Positions 52,639 to 61,755 are shown, counted from the stretch's first letter. The stretch is DNA of 64,000 bases from Terrimesophilobacter sp964651535 (GCA_964651535.1 CAZYYE010000001.1:930001-994000), one strand, 5' to 3'. The notes: a model not told the origin generated them from the letters alone. Translations and numbers: made by a program.

Positions 52639-53118
52639 TCATAAGTGCCACGCGTCCGTAGCCAGTTCGGGTGCCGTGCCCGCCCTCTCCTCGAGGATCA
52701 TGTACGAGCGCGTCGATGCCACGCCCGGCATGCTCCGGATGCTGTGCAGGATCGTCTCCGAGAGCGCGTCGTGATCGGGCGCGCTCACGGTCAGCAGGAT
52801 GTCGATATCGCCCGCGAGTGCTTGAGCTTTCTCCACGAACGGCAGGGCGGCGAGGGCTTCCGACACGGTCGGCCAGTCCGCGTCCACCTTCACGATCACG
52901 ATCGCCGTGATCCCGAGGCCGAGCGCTTCGCGATCGACGTTCGCCGAGAATCCGGTGATGACGCCGTGCTCGAGCAACCGGGTGAATCGCGTGTGCGCTG
53001 CCGTGCGGGAAATGTGGACGAGGTCGGCGAGCGCGCGGATGGACAGCCGCGCATCTTTGCCCAGCTCGGCGATGATCCGACGGTCGATGGCGTCGACGCG
53101 GTACTTTCTTCCCGTCAC
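52639..53118 (-). CDS. bkdR: Lrp/AsnC family regulator (BkdR-like)
   Basis: 159 aa from GTG 53118. HTH at the N-terminus (DRRIIAELGKDARLSIRALADLVHISRTAAHTR) and a RAM-type ligand domain (ITAIVIVKVDADW ... AGDIDILLTVSAPD). It is 108 bp upstream of bkdA on the same strand, as in Lrp-type bkd regulation, so it likely senses branched-chain amino acids and controls the operon. Confidence 0.85.
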   Translation of the reverse strand: MTGRKYRVDAIDRRIIAELGKDARLSIRALADLVHISRTAAHTRFTRLLEHGVITGFSANVDREALGLGITAIVIVKVDADWPTVSEALAALPFVEKAQALAGDIDILLTVSAPDHDALSETILHSIRSMPGVASTRSYMILEERAGTAPELATDAWHL

Positions 53119-53216
53119 CGGCCGCCTCCTCGCGCGTTGTCGACACCCACTGTACTGCGCTCTGCGCGCCGCGAGTCAGCGGATTCTCGACGCCAGGAGA
53201 GGCGAACACGTTTCAG

Positions 53217-53222
53217 TAGACT
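53217..53222 (+). promoter_or_regulatory. -10 box TAGACT before proS
   Basis: TAGACT ends 8 nt before GTG 53231, which would leave at most two untranslated bases. No ribosome binding site is present. Confidence 0.45.
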
Positions 53223-53230
53223 CGGTTGCT

Positions 53231-55003
53231 GTGATCACTCGACTTTCCCACCTCTTCGTCCGCACTCTGCGCGATGACCCCGCCGACGCGGAGGTCACGA
53301 GCCACCGGCTGCTCGTTCGGGCCGGATACATCCGCAGGCAGGCGCCGGGCATCTTCGCGTGGCTGCCGCTCGGGCTCAAGGTGCGCCGCAAGATCGAGCA
53401 GGTCATCCGGGAGGAAATGGCGTCGATCGGCGGCCAGGAAGTGCACTTCCCCGCGCTGCTCCCGCGCGAGCCCTATGAATTGACCGGGCGCTGGACCGAA
53501 TACGGTGACGGCATCTTCCGTCTCAAGGACCGCAAGGATGCCGACTATCTGCTTGCCCCCACGCACGAAGAGGTGTTCACGCTCACGGTCAAGGACATGT
53601 ATTCGAGCTACAAGGACCTGCCGCTCGTGATCTACCAGATCCAGGACAAGTATCGTGACGAGGCCAGGCCGCGCGCCGGGCTCCTGCGCGGTCGCGAGTT
53701 CAGCATGAAGGACTCCTACTCCTTCGACTACACGGATGAGGGGCTCGATGCCTCGTATCAGGACCACCGCGACGCCTACGAACGCATTTTCACGCGGCTC
53801 GGCCTCGACTACGAGATCGTGCAGGCGGATGCCGGCGCGATGGGCGGGTCGCGCTCCGAGGAATTCCTGCACCCGACTCCCGTCGGTGAAGACACATTCG
53901 TTCGTTCGGCCGGCGGATACGCGGCGAACGTCGAGGCGTACCGGACTACTGTCCCGGACGCGCTTCCCGTGGATGGGCTGCCTCCCGCCGTCGTCCATGA
54001 TTCCCCCGACACGCCGACGATCGCGACGCTCGTCGCGCTCGCGAACACCGCGGTTCCCCGCGCGGACCGCGAGTGGACGGCCGCCGACACTCTCAAGAAC
54101 GTCGTGCTCGCGCTCACCCACCTCGACGGCACGCGAGAGCTCGTCGTGGTCGGACTGCCGGGAGATCGCGACGTCGACCTCAAGCGCGCGGAGGTTGCGT
54201 TCGCTCCTGCGGAAGTGGAAGCTGCGACTGACGGGGACTTTGCGAAGAACACGAAACTGGTCAAGGGCTATATCGGCCCGTGGTCTGCGGCGGGAGCCGT
54301 TCTGGGCGAGAAATCCGCCACGCGCATCCGGTACTTCGTCGACCCCCGCGTGGTCGACGGGACCCAATGGGTCACGGGCGCCAACGAGCACGAAAAACAC
54401 GTCTTCGGACTCGTCGCCGGACGCGACTTCACCGCGGACGGCACGATCGAGATTGCCGAGGTTCGCCCAGGGGATCCCGCGCCCGACGGCTCCGGACCCG
54501 TCGAGCTCGCGCGCGGCATGGAGATCGGGCACGTGTTCCAGCTCGGCCGCAAGTACGCTGACGCGCTCGGGCTGAAAGTGCTCGATGAGAACGGCAAACT
54601 CGTGACCGTCACGATGGGCTCCTACGGCATCGGCGTCACGCGCATCATGGCGGTCATCGCCGAAGCGAACAACGACGAAAAGGGGCTCGTGTGGCCACGC
54701 GAAGTGAGCCCGTTCGACCTGCACGTCGTGGCCGCGACCAGGGAAGACGCCGTGTACGAGGCGGCGGATGCGCTCGTGGCCGAATTCGAGTCCGACGGCG
54801 TCGACGTGCTCTACGACGACAGGCCCAAGGTGTCGCCCGGCGTCAAATTCGGTGACGCGGAGCTCATCGGAGTTCCGCTCATCGTGATCGTCGGGAAGGG
54901 CGTCGCCGACGGCAACGTCGAATTGTGGGATCGCCGGACGGGAGAGCGCAGCCCGGTCCCGTTGACCGAGATCAGGGCACGGGTCTCAGCAGAACTCGGG
55001 TAA
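53231..55003 (+). CDS. proS: Prolyl-tRNA synthetase, bacterial type
   Basis: 590 aa from GTG 53231; the much longer open frame upstream is a shadow of the bkdR gene. Class II motifs: 1 in RLLVRAGYIRRQAPGIFAWLP, 2 in RDEARPRAGLLRGREFSMKD and 3 in GSYGIGVTRIMAV. The long insertion between motifs 2 and 3 (about 225-410) is the alanine-editing INS domain of bacterial ProRS. Charges tRNA-Pro. Confidence 0.95.
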   Translation: MITRLSHLFVRTLRDDPADAEVTSHRLLVRAGYIRRQAPGIFAWLPLGLKVRRKIEQVIREEMASIGGQEVHFPALLPREPYELTGRWTEYGDGIFRLKDRKDADYLLAPTHEEVFTLTVKDMYSSYKDLPLVIYQIQDKYRDEARPRAGLLRGREFSMKDSYSFDYTDEGLDASYQDHRDAYERIFTRLGLDYEIVQADAGAMGGSRSEEFLHPTPVGEDTFVRSAGGYAANVEAYRTTVPDALPVDGLPPAVVHDSPDTPTIATLVALANTAVPRADREWTAADTLKNVVLALTHLDGTRELVVVGLPGDRDVDLKRAEVAFAPAEVEAATDGDFAKNTKLVKGYIGPWSAAGAVLGEKSATRIRYFVDPRVVDGTQWVTGANEHEKHVFGLVAGRDFTADGTIEIAEVRPGDPAPDGSGPVELARGMEIGHVFQLGRKYADALGLKVLDENGKLVTVTMGSYGIGVTRIMAVIAEANNDEKGLVWPREVSPFDLHVVAATREDAVYEAADALVAEFESDGVDVLYDDRPKVSPGVKFGDAELIGVPLIVIVGKGVADGNVELWDRRTGERSPVPLTEIRARVSAELG

Positions 55004-55070
55004 CTTAGAGGCAGGTTCCGATCCGGTCTTGCCGGGTGACAACAGAAGAAATGAATAGTGGAGGCACGTC

Positions 55071-56063
55071 GTGGAAATCGACCTGGGCGAGCTGCGAAGG
55101 ATGGAGCGCGAACGCGAGATCCCCTTCGAGGAACTCGTCACGATCATCGAGCAGGCGATCCTCACCGCGTATTTGAGGCACACGGGGATCGCGGATGTCC
55201 GAGATGCCACGCCCGCCGCTCGCGTGGAACTCGATCGCAAGTCGGGCCACGTCGCGATATTCGTGCCCGAATTGAACGACGACGGCGAAGTCATCGGAGA
55301 GTCGGAAGACATCCCGGGCGATTTCGGCCGGATTGGCGCGTTCGCCGCCAAACAGGTCATCAACCAGCGGCTGCGCGACATCGCGGACGATCATGTCCTG
55401 GGAGAATTCCGGGGACGCGAGGGCGACATCGTGGCCGGCGTGATCCAGCAGGGTCCGAATCCGCGCATGATCCACGTCGATCTGGGCACCGTGGAGGCGC
55501 TCCTTCCGCCGGAGGAGCAGGTGCCGGGCGAGGACTACGCCCACGGTTCGCGCATCCGCGTGTACGTCACGAGCGTGAGCAAGGGCCTCAAGGGCCCATC
55601 CATCATGGTGTCGCGCACGCACCCTTCCCTCGTGCGCAAACTGTTCGCGCTCGAAGTGCCCGAGATCGCGAGCGGCGCCGTGGAAATCGTGTCGCTCGCG
55701 CGCGAGGCCGGGCACCGCACGAAGATGGCGGTGAAAGCGAATGAGCCGGGCATCAACGCCAAGGGTTCCTGCATCGGCGAAATGGGTCAGCGCGTGCGCG
55801 CCGTCACGGCCGAACTGAACAACGAGAAAATCGATATCGTCGATTACAGCCCCGACCTCGCGACGTTCGTCGCGAACGCCCTGTCGCCCGCGAAAGTCAC
55901 GAGTTCTTTCGTGATCGATGAGTCGCTCAAGGCGGTGCGCGCGCTCGTTCCGGACTACCAGCTTTCACTCGCGATCGGCAAGGAGGGCCAGAACGCCAGG
56001 CTTGCCGCGAAACTCACGGGCGCGAGAATCGACATTCAGCCCGACAGCATCCTCGACGACTAG
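55071..56063 (+). CDS. nusA: Transcription termination/antitermination factor NusA
   Basis: 330 aa, the short actinobacterial form. RNA-polymerase-binding N-terminus (IDLGELRRMEREREIPFEELV), an S1 domain (DYAHGSRIRVYVTSVSKG), and two KH domains with GSCIGEMGQRVRAV and LAIGKEGQNARLAAKLTG. The usual upstream neighbour rimP is absent; proS takes its place. GTG start with GGAGG about 12 nt upstream. Confidence 0.95.
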   Translation: MEIDLGELRRMEREREIPFEELVTIIEQAILTAYLRHTGIADVRDATPAARVELDRKSGHVAIFVPELNDDGEVIGESEDIPGDFGRIGAFAAKQVINQRLRDIADDHVLGEFRGREGDIVAGVIQQGPNPRMIHVDLGTVEALLPPEEQVPGEDYAHGSRIRVYVTSVSKGLKGPSIMVSRTHPSLVRKLFALEVPEIASGAVEIVSLAREAGHRTKMAVKANEPGINAKGSCIGEMGQRVRAVTAELNNEKIDIVDYSPDLATFVANALSPAKVTSSFVIDESLKAVRALVPDYQLSLAIGKEGQNARLAAKLTGARIDIQPDSILDD

Positions 56064-56093
56064 CGCGCGGCGCTCAATCGGCGCGGTGGCGCG

Positions 56094-56552
56094 TCATCCG
56101 CGGGCAAACGCGATGCTTTCGCGCACGATTTCCATGACGATGGCGATTTCTTCCCGGTCCCGCGGACCGTACACCATGATCTCGGTGGCGTGGTCGGCGT
56201 ACTGGTGCGGTTCGCCCCAGCCGAGCGCGCAAACTTCCAGGCACCGCTCCGCCGGGAGGCACACGTGGAGGCTCGAGTCGAGCACGCCGTGCACGTGGAC
56301 GGGTTCCAGTCGCTCGGTGAGGGGAGCGAGCGAAGTCTCGGCCGAACGGGCGACCGGCAGATCCGAAAGGAACACCGCTCGCGAGCTGGCCGGCGAGACG
56401 GCACTGTGTCCCTCGACGACTTTGGGCAGTGAGAACACCGCCGCAACGAGGCGGCCCCAGTTCTGCGGAGGGGAAATCTGGCTCAATTGGCGGTGCGGCC
56501 CCGATGCGGAAGTCTTCGGTCGCGTCCCCAAACGGGCGGGAAGATCTGTCAT
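56094..56552 (-). CDS. DUF5519 ('luciferase-domain') family protein
   Basis: 152 aa from ATG 56552; the frame further upstream is a shadow of ylxR. The C-terminal half (VHVHGVLDSSLHVCLPAERC, GWGEPHQYADHATEIMVYGP, REEIAIVMEIVRES) fits the DUF5519 family, small proteins of unknown role. It lies on the opposite strand inside the nusA-ylxR-infB run, so it interrupts that conserved operon. Its promoter would face the ylxR promoter. Confidence 0.75.
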   Translation of the reverse strand: MTDLPARLGTRPKTSASGPHRQLSQISPPQNWGRLVAAVFSLPKVVEGHSAVSPASSRAVFLSDLPVARSAETSLAPLTERLEPVHVHGVLDSSLHVCLPAERCLEVCALGWGEPHQYADHATEIMVYGPRDREEIAIVMEIVRESIAFARG

Positions 56553-56615
56553 GGAATGGAGCCTAGGCGTGCGGCAGTGCGCGGCGCCCAACCAAACACC
56601 GTGAGAAGGTCTAGT

Positions 56616-56891
56616 ATGGAACCCGTTAGAACCTGCCTTGGCTGCCGTATGCGCGACGGTACCTCCACTCTCGTGAGGGTCATCGCCCGCAACGGTGAAG
56701 TGGTAACGGATCGCTCCGCTACTCTTCCCGGCCGTGGTGCGTGGGTGCATCCCACCCGCACATGCATTGAATCCGCACTGCAACGCAAGGCCTTCGGTCG
56801 GGCGCTGAAAGCGGGAACGGTGTTGAACACCGGGCAGGTTTCCACACTCATTGAGACCGCAACCGCGGTCACTGAAGAACAGGCTGATTGA
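56616..56891 (+). CDS. ylxR: YlxR-family RNA-binding protein
   Basis: 91 aa from ATG 56616 with GAGAAGG six nt upstream. RTCLGCRMR is the YlxR signature; VIARNGEVVTDRSATLPGRGAWVHP and the C-terminal helix follow. Conserved between nusA and infB; relatives bind RNA or bind RNase P in some species. An acidic tail ends the protein. Confidence 0.9.
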   Translation: MEPVRTCLGCRMRDGTSTLVRVIARNGEVVTDRSATLPGRGAWVHPTRTCIESALQRKAFGRALKAGTVLNTGQVSTLIETATAVTEEQAD

Positions 56892-56979
56892 CCTATGGAC
56901 AACTAATGAGCGGCTCGAAATGAGACCCGTCAGCGACTAGGTCTGCTCCCGTTTGGGGCGGACCCCAGACAGGAGAATT

Positions 56980-59697
56980 GTGGCTAAACCACGCGTGCAT
57001 GAGATCGCATCCGAACTCGGCATTGAAACGAAACAGGCCCTTGAGAAACTCAAGGAAATGGGCGAGTTCGTCAAAGGACCCTCGTCCAGCATCGAACCGC
57101 CCGTCGCGCGCAAGCTGAAGGCTGCGCTTGCGGCCGATGGGGTCACTGCGCCCAAGGCCCCCGCAGACAAGCCGGCGGCCAAGACGCCGGCGGCGAAAGC
57201 TTCTGCGGCGAAGACGACCCCGGCTGCCCCCGCGCCGAGTGATCCAGCTGCCAAGGCTGACGCTCCCGCAAAGAAAGCAGTCGAGGATGCTCCGGCGAAA
57301 TCCGCATCGCCCACGAGCGACGTGGCTGCGCCAGTAGAGTCACCGGCACCTGCCGACGGTGGGCCTGCTGCGCCGTCCGGAGGAGATATTCCCCGACCAG
57401 GCACCCCGCGCCCGGGGAACAACCCGTTCGCGTCGACTCAGGGCATGCAGCGTCCTGGGGCGCCCCGACCGGGCAACAACCCGTACGCGAGCAGTCAGGG
57501 GATGCAGACCAGACCCCCCTCACCGAGTGGAATTCCACGCCCCTCTGCACCACGGCCCGGCGCACCGCGCCCAGGCGTCGGTGCGGGCCAGCGCGCGGGA
57601 GCACCGGGAAGTCGCCCTGGCGGACCCGGTGGAGCCCGCACGGGAGCAGGCGGAAGGCCCGGCGGCGGATTCAGGTCCGGCGGAGCACCGGGAGCAGCTC
57701 CCGGAACCGGGTTCGGCCCGAATCGGCCGGCCGGCGGCGGAGGCCGCGGTCGGGGTCCTGGCGGCGGAACTGCTGGAGCATTCGGACGCGGCGGCGGTCG
57801 CGCGAAGTCCCGAAAGTCCAAGCGTACGAAGCGCGCAGAGTTCGAACTGAGGGAAGCCCCGTCGCTGGGCGGCGTGAGCGTTCCGCGCGGCGACGGCAAC
57901 ACGGTCATCCGCATGCGGCGTGGCGCATCCATCACGGACTTCGCCGACAAGATCGACGCGAGCCCGGGAAACCTCGTCACGGTGCTGTTCCACCTCGGTG
58001 AGATGGCTACCGCGACGGAGTCGCTGGATGAAGCGACGTTCGAGGTTCTCGGCGACGAGCTGGGGTACAAAATCCAGATCGTGTCCCCCGAGGACGAGGA
58101 CAAGGAGCTCCTCGAAGGGTTCGACATCGACATCGATCAGGAACTCGAAGACGAAGATGATGAAGAGCTCGAGGCCCGCCCGCCCGTCGTCACGGTCATG
58201 GGACACGTCGACCACGGTAAAACCCGGCTGCTCGACGCGATTCGCAAGGCCAACGTCCGCGAGGGCGAAGCAGGCGGAATCACGCAGCACATCGGTGCGT
58301 ACCAGGTGATCGAAGAGCACGATGGCGTCGAACGCGCCATCACGTTCATCGACACGCCAGGTCACGAAGCGTTCACCGCCATGCGTGCGCGCGGCGCGCA
58401 AGTGACCGACATCGCGATCCTCGTTGTGGCCGCCGACGACGGCATCATGCCGCAGACGGTGGAGGCGCTCAACCACGCCCAGGCCGCGAACGTGCCGATC
58501 GTGGTCGCGGTCAACAAGATCGACAAGCCGGAAGCGAACCCCGCGAAGGTGCGCCAGCAGCTCACCGAGTTCGGGCTCGTCTCCGAAGAGTACGGCGGTG
58601 ACACGATGTTCGTCGACGTCTCGGCGTTGGGCAACATCGGCATCACCGAGTTGCTGGATGCTGTGCTCCTGACGGCGGATGCCGGGCTGGACTTGCGCGC
58701 AAACCCGAACAAGGATGCGCGCGGAGTGGCCATCGAGGCGAAGCTCGACAAGGGGCGCGGAGCTGTTGCGACCGTGCTCATCCAGTCGGGAACACTCGAG
58801 GTCGGCGACCCGATCGTGGCCGGAACGGCTTACGGACGTGTTCGCGCGATGTTCGACGAGAACGGGGAAGCGGTGGAATTCGCGACTCCGGCTCGGCCGG
58901 TTGCCGTGCTCGGTCTCACGTCCGTTCCCCGCGCAGGCGACGTGTTCCTCGTCACCGACGACGACCGCACAGCCAGGCAGATCGCCGAGAAGCGCGAAGC
59001 CGTCGAGCGCAATGCGCTTCTGGCTCGCAGCCGCAAACGCATCAGCCTCGAGGACTTCACGAAGGCCATCGAAGACGGCAAGGTCGACTCGCTCAACCTC
59101 ATCCTCAAGGGTGACGTCTCCGGTGCCGTCGAGGCGCTCGAAGAGTCGCTGCTCAAGATCGACATCGACGACTCGGTGCAATTGCGCATCATCCACCGCG
59201 GAGTCGGCGGCGTCACGGAAAGCGATGTCAACCTCGCGACCGTGGACAACGCGATCATCATCGGGTTCAACGTTCGCCCCGACCCGAAGGCGCGCGAACG
59301 CGCGGCTCGCGAGGGTGTGGATGTTCGGTTCTACTCGGTGATCTACAACGCGCTCGAGGATGTCGAGAATGCCCTCAAGGGCATGCTCAAGCCCGAGTAC
59401 GAGGAAATCCAGTCCGGCGTCGCCGAAGTCCGCGAGGTGTTCAGCTCCTCGAAGGTCGGAAACATCGCTGGCGTCATCGTGCGCTCAGGCACGATCACAC
59501 GCAACGCGAAGGCCCGGGTCATCCGAGACGGCGTCGTCGTGGGCGACGGTCTCGCGATCGAATCGCTGCGCCGGTTCAAGGACGACGTCACCGAGGTGAA
59601 GACGGACTTCGAGGCCGGAATCGGTTTGGGCAAGTTCAACGACATCCAGATCGGCGACGAGATCGAGACGATCGAACTGAAGGAAAAGGTCCGATAA
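56980..59697 (+). CDS. infB: Translation initiation factor IF-2
   Basis: 905 aa from GTG 56980, set by AGGAGAA directly upstream. N-terminal IF2_N helix (RVHEIASELGIETKQALEKL), then an Ala/Lys-rich and a Gly/Pro/Arg-rich region (about 60-285) typical of Actinobacteria, with a basic KSRKSKRTKR junction and a second IF2_N. The GTPase domain carries GHVDHGKT (408-415), DTPGH and NKID; the C-terminal domains bind fMet-tRNA. Places initiator tRNA on the 30S subunit. Confidence 0.96.
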   Translation: MAKPRVHEIASELGIETKQALEKLKEMGEFVKGPSSSIEPPVARKLKAALAADGVTAPKAPADKPAAKTPAAKASAAKTTPAAPAPSDPAAKADAPAKKAVEDAPAKSASPTSDVAAPVESPAPADGGPAAPSGGDIPRPGTPRPGNNPFASTQGMQRPGAPRPGNNPYASSQGMQTRPPSPSGIPRPSAPRPGAPRPGVGAGQRAGAPGSRPGGPGGARTGAGGRPGGGFRSGGAPGAAPGTGFGPNRPAGGGGRGRGPGGGTAGAFGRGGGRAKSRKSKRTKRAEFELREAPSLGGVSVPRGDGNTVIRMRRGASITDFADKIDASPGNLVTVLFHLGEMATATESLDEATFEVLGDELGYKIQIVSPEDEDKELLEGFDIDIDQELEDEDDEELEARPPVVTVMGHVDHGKTRLLDAIRKANVREGEAGGITQHIGAYQVIEEHDGVERAITFIDTPGHEAFTAMRARGAQVTDIAILVVAADDGIMPQTVEALNHAQAANVPIVVAVNKIDKPEANPAKVRQQLTEFGLVSEEYGGDTMFVDVSALGNIGITELLDAVLLTADAGLDLRANPNKDARGVAIEAKLDKGRGAVATVLIQSGTLEVGDPIVAGTAYGRVRAMFDENGEAVEFATPARPVAVLGLTSVPRAGDVFLVTDDDRTARQIAEKREAVERNALLARSRKRISLEDFTKAIEDGKVDSLNLILKGDVSGAVEALEESLLKIDIDDSVQLRIIHRGVGGVTESDVNLATVDNAIIIGFNVRPDPKARERAAREGVDVRFYSVIYNALEDVENALKGMLKPEYEEIQSGVAEVREVFSSSKVGNIAGVIVRSGTITRNAKARVIRDGVVVGDGLAIESLRRFKDDVTEVKTDFEAGIGLGKFNDIQIGDEIETIELKEKVR

Positions 59698-59723
59698 CCG
59701 TTTCGGCGGACAGGGAGAAACAT

Positions 59724-60182
59724 ATGGCAGATCCGGCGAGGGCGCGCAAGCTCGCCGATCGCATCAAGGTGATCGTGGCGAAGCGGCTCGAGAAGGGGAT
59801 CAAGGATCCCCGGCTCGGGTTCGTCACGATCACCGACGTGCAGGTCACGGGCGATCTTCAGCACGCGAGCATCTTCTACACGGTGTACGGCACGGACGAG
59901 GAGCGGGTGAACTCTGCCGCTGCCCTCAAGTCCGCGACCGGGATGCTGCGCTCCGAGGTCGGCAGGAACATCACGGCCCGGCTCACCCCGAGCCTCGAGT
60001 TCATCGCCGACGCGATCCCGGAGAATGCGAAACTCATCGAGGACCTTCTCGCGACCGCGCGGAATCGCGACACCGAGGTGTCGTCGCTTGCGTTGACCGC
60101 GCAGTACGCGGGCGACGCGGACCCGTACGTCAAGCCTCGCGAACTCCTCGAGGACGATGCAGTCGAGGATGACGAGGTTTAA
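59724..60182 (+). CDS. rbfA: Ribosome-binding factor A
   Basis: 152 aa; GGGAGAA precedes the ATG. ARKLADRIKVIVAKRLEKGIKDPRLGFVTITDV is the KH-like RbfA core, and an acidic tail (LLEDDAVEDDEV) follows. Helps mature the 16S 5' end at low temperature. Follows infB as expected. Its TAA shares TTAA with the mutY stop. Confidence 0.94.
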   Translation: MADPARARKLADRIKVIVAKRLEKGIKDPRLGFVTITDVQVTGDLQHASIFYTVYGTDEERVNSAAALKSATGMLRSEVGRNITARLTPSLEFIADAIPENAKLIEDLLATARNRDTEVSSLALTAQYAGDADPYVKPRELLEDDAVEDDEV

Positions 60183-61102
60183 TCGGGCAGCCGATAGCTG
60201 TCCTCGCCGTCGGGTTCGACGAGTCCGTCGTCGAGGAGGCTCGCGAGCGCTCGCGAGAGCTGAATTGCATCGGGCCACGCGCGGCTGATGATGTCCGCGG
60301 CGACGGGCCCGTCGCTGCCGCGCAGTTCGGCCAGAATCTTCCCGCGCGCCTGCCGGTCCGAGCCTTCATATCGTGCCTGGACCGCTCGGGTCGGCCCGGA
60401 GTACTCGGGATAGCCCGCCGTGCGCCACGCGCAGCGCGCCGCGATCGGGCAGTCGCCGCACACCGGCGACCGGGCCGTGCACACGATCGCGCCGAGTTCC
60501 ATGACGGCCGCACTGACGACAGCGGCTTCGACGGGGTCCTCGGGCAGAAGTTCCTCCATGGCGGCGAGGTCGCGGCCGGTAGCGGGAGGGGAAGGCTGTC
60601 CTTTGCCACCGATCGCGCGCGCGAGAACCCTGCGGACGTTCGTGTCGACGACCGGATGCCGCCGGCCGAAAGCGAACACCGCCACGGCCCGTGCGGTGTA
60701 TTCGCCGACCCCCGGGAGTGCGAGGAGCTCCTCCACGTCATCCGGGACGATGCCGCCGTGGCGTTCGACGATCGTGACAGCGCACGCGTGAAGGCGCAAG
60801 GCCCTGCGCGGGTACCCCAACCTCCCCCACGCGCGCACGGCATCCCCCGCCGGCGCCGCGGCGAGAGCGCGGGGCGTCGGCCACTTCTCGAGCCACTCCC
60901 GCAGCGGCTCGATCACTCTGCTCACGGGCGTCTGCTGCAGCATGAACTCGCTCACGAGAATGCCCCACGCACCGAATCCTTCTGCGCGCCACGGCAGCGC
61001 GCGGGCATGGAGGCGGTACCAACGGGAAATCGCCTCAGCCAGCTGCGTGTGCTTCCTGGCATCCGGCGTCCGAGGTGCCCGCTGGGGCGGTCCAGTGCTC
61101 AC
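60179..61102 (-). CDS. mutY: A/G-specific adenine DNA glycosylase
   Basis: 307 aa from GTG 61102. Catalytic Glu52 in SEFMLQQTPVSRV, the helix-hairpin-helix LPGVGEYTARA (129-139), Asp153 in VVDTNVRRVL, and the [4Fe-4S] Cys208-x6-Cys215-x2-Cys218-x5-Cys224. It removes adenine opposite 8-oxoguanine. The C-terminal part after the cluster is short, without a NUDIX-like 8-oxoG domain, which is common in Actinobacteria. Confidence 0.92.
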   Translation of the reverse strand: MSTGPPQRAPRTPDARKHTQLAEAISRWYRLHARALPWRAEGFGAWGILVSEFMLQQTPVSRVIEPLREWLEKWPTPRALAAAPAGDAVRAWGRLGYPRRALRLHACAVTIVERHGGIVPDDVEELLALPGVGEYTARAVAVFAFGRRHPVVDTNVRRVLARAIGGKGQPSPPATGRDLAAMEELLPEDPVEAAVVSAAVMELGAIVCTARSPVCGDCPIAARCAWRTAGYPEYSGPTRAVQARYEGSDRQARGKILAELRGSDGPVAADIISRAWPDAIQLSRALASLLDDGLVEPDGEDSYRLPD

Positions 61103-61119
61103 CGGACTACTCTAGGGAT
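61103..61119. promoter_or_regulatory. Bidirectional promoter between mutY and the kinase-like gene
   Basis: The 17-bp gap holds two overlapping -10 boxes: TACTCT on the plus strand (61108-61113) and TAGAGT on the minus strand (complement of 61109-61114). Each is followed by exactly six bases and its start codon (ATG 61120, GTG 61102), so both mRNAs should be leaderless. Confidence 0.6.
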
Positions 61120-61755
61120 ATGGCTCGATGGGCACCGGAGAAGAAGGATCAGCTCGAGACGATCGCGGGCGAAATCCTGCACAATTACGGTCACGGGCGG
61201 ACAATGGTGGCCGTGGACGGTCGACACGGCGCGGGCCAGTCGGAGTTCGCGGACGGTCTCGCCGAAATCCTGGAAGCGCGCGGGGCCAAGGTTTTCCGAG
61301 CGCACATCGACGACTTCTTCCGGCCGAGGGCAGACCGGGAACGTGCCGGCTGGTTCGATGGAAAGGCGCACTACCGCAACTCCTATGATTACTCGCTGCT
61401 CAGGCGCGTGCTCATCGACCCGTTCCACACGGCAGGCAGCACGGGTTTTGTCCTCACCGGATTCGATGAAGTGCGCGACCAGCCGGTATTCCAGCCTAAG
61501 TGGATGTCCGCCGGGTTCGATGCGATCCTCATCGTCGACGGCGTATTCCTTCACCGCCCCGAGCTTGTCGGCACCTGGAACTATTCGATCTGGCTCACCA
61601 CTCCTCTTCTCGAATCCGAGGACAAGGACGTCGCGCGCAATTCGGCATCCGACGAGGCTTACCTCGCCGAGGCGAACCCGAGCGAGAGGGCCACGACGCT
61701 CATCGACAATCAGGACCCCGCGCATCCTCGGCGCGTGTTCGCGGACTCCTGCTAG
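61120..61755 (+). CDS. Uridine-kinase-like P-loop protein with altered Walker A
   Basis: 211 aa from ATG 61120. Overall arrangement (VAVDGRHGAGQSEFADGLAEIL, then HIDDFFRPRADR, YDYSLLRRVLIDPF and LIVDGVFLHRPEL) matches small uridine-kinase-like NTPases. In the Walker A (34-41) the invariant Lys before Ser is Gln40, encoded cag. The loss of this residue normally abolishes phosphate transfer, so the protein may be a pseudo-enzyme or bind nucleotide differently. A sequencing error is possible. Stop shares CTAG with panE. Confidence 0.8.
   Translation: MARWAPEKKDQLETIAGEILHNYGHGRTMVAVDGRHGAGQSEFADGLAEILEARGAKVFRAHIDDFFRPRADRERAGWFDGKAHYRNSYDYSLLRRVLIDPFHTAGSTGFVLTGFDEVRDQPVFQPKWMSAGFDAILIVDGVFLHRPELVGTWNYSIWLTTPLLESEDKDVARNSASDEAYLAEANPSERATTLIDNQDPAHPRRVFADSC

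Noticed and set aside
52907..53230. N-terminal extension of proS to 698 aa
   Set aside because: The extra part is antisense to bkdR and absent from ProRS; GTG 53231 gives the standard N-terminus and follows a -10 box.
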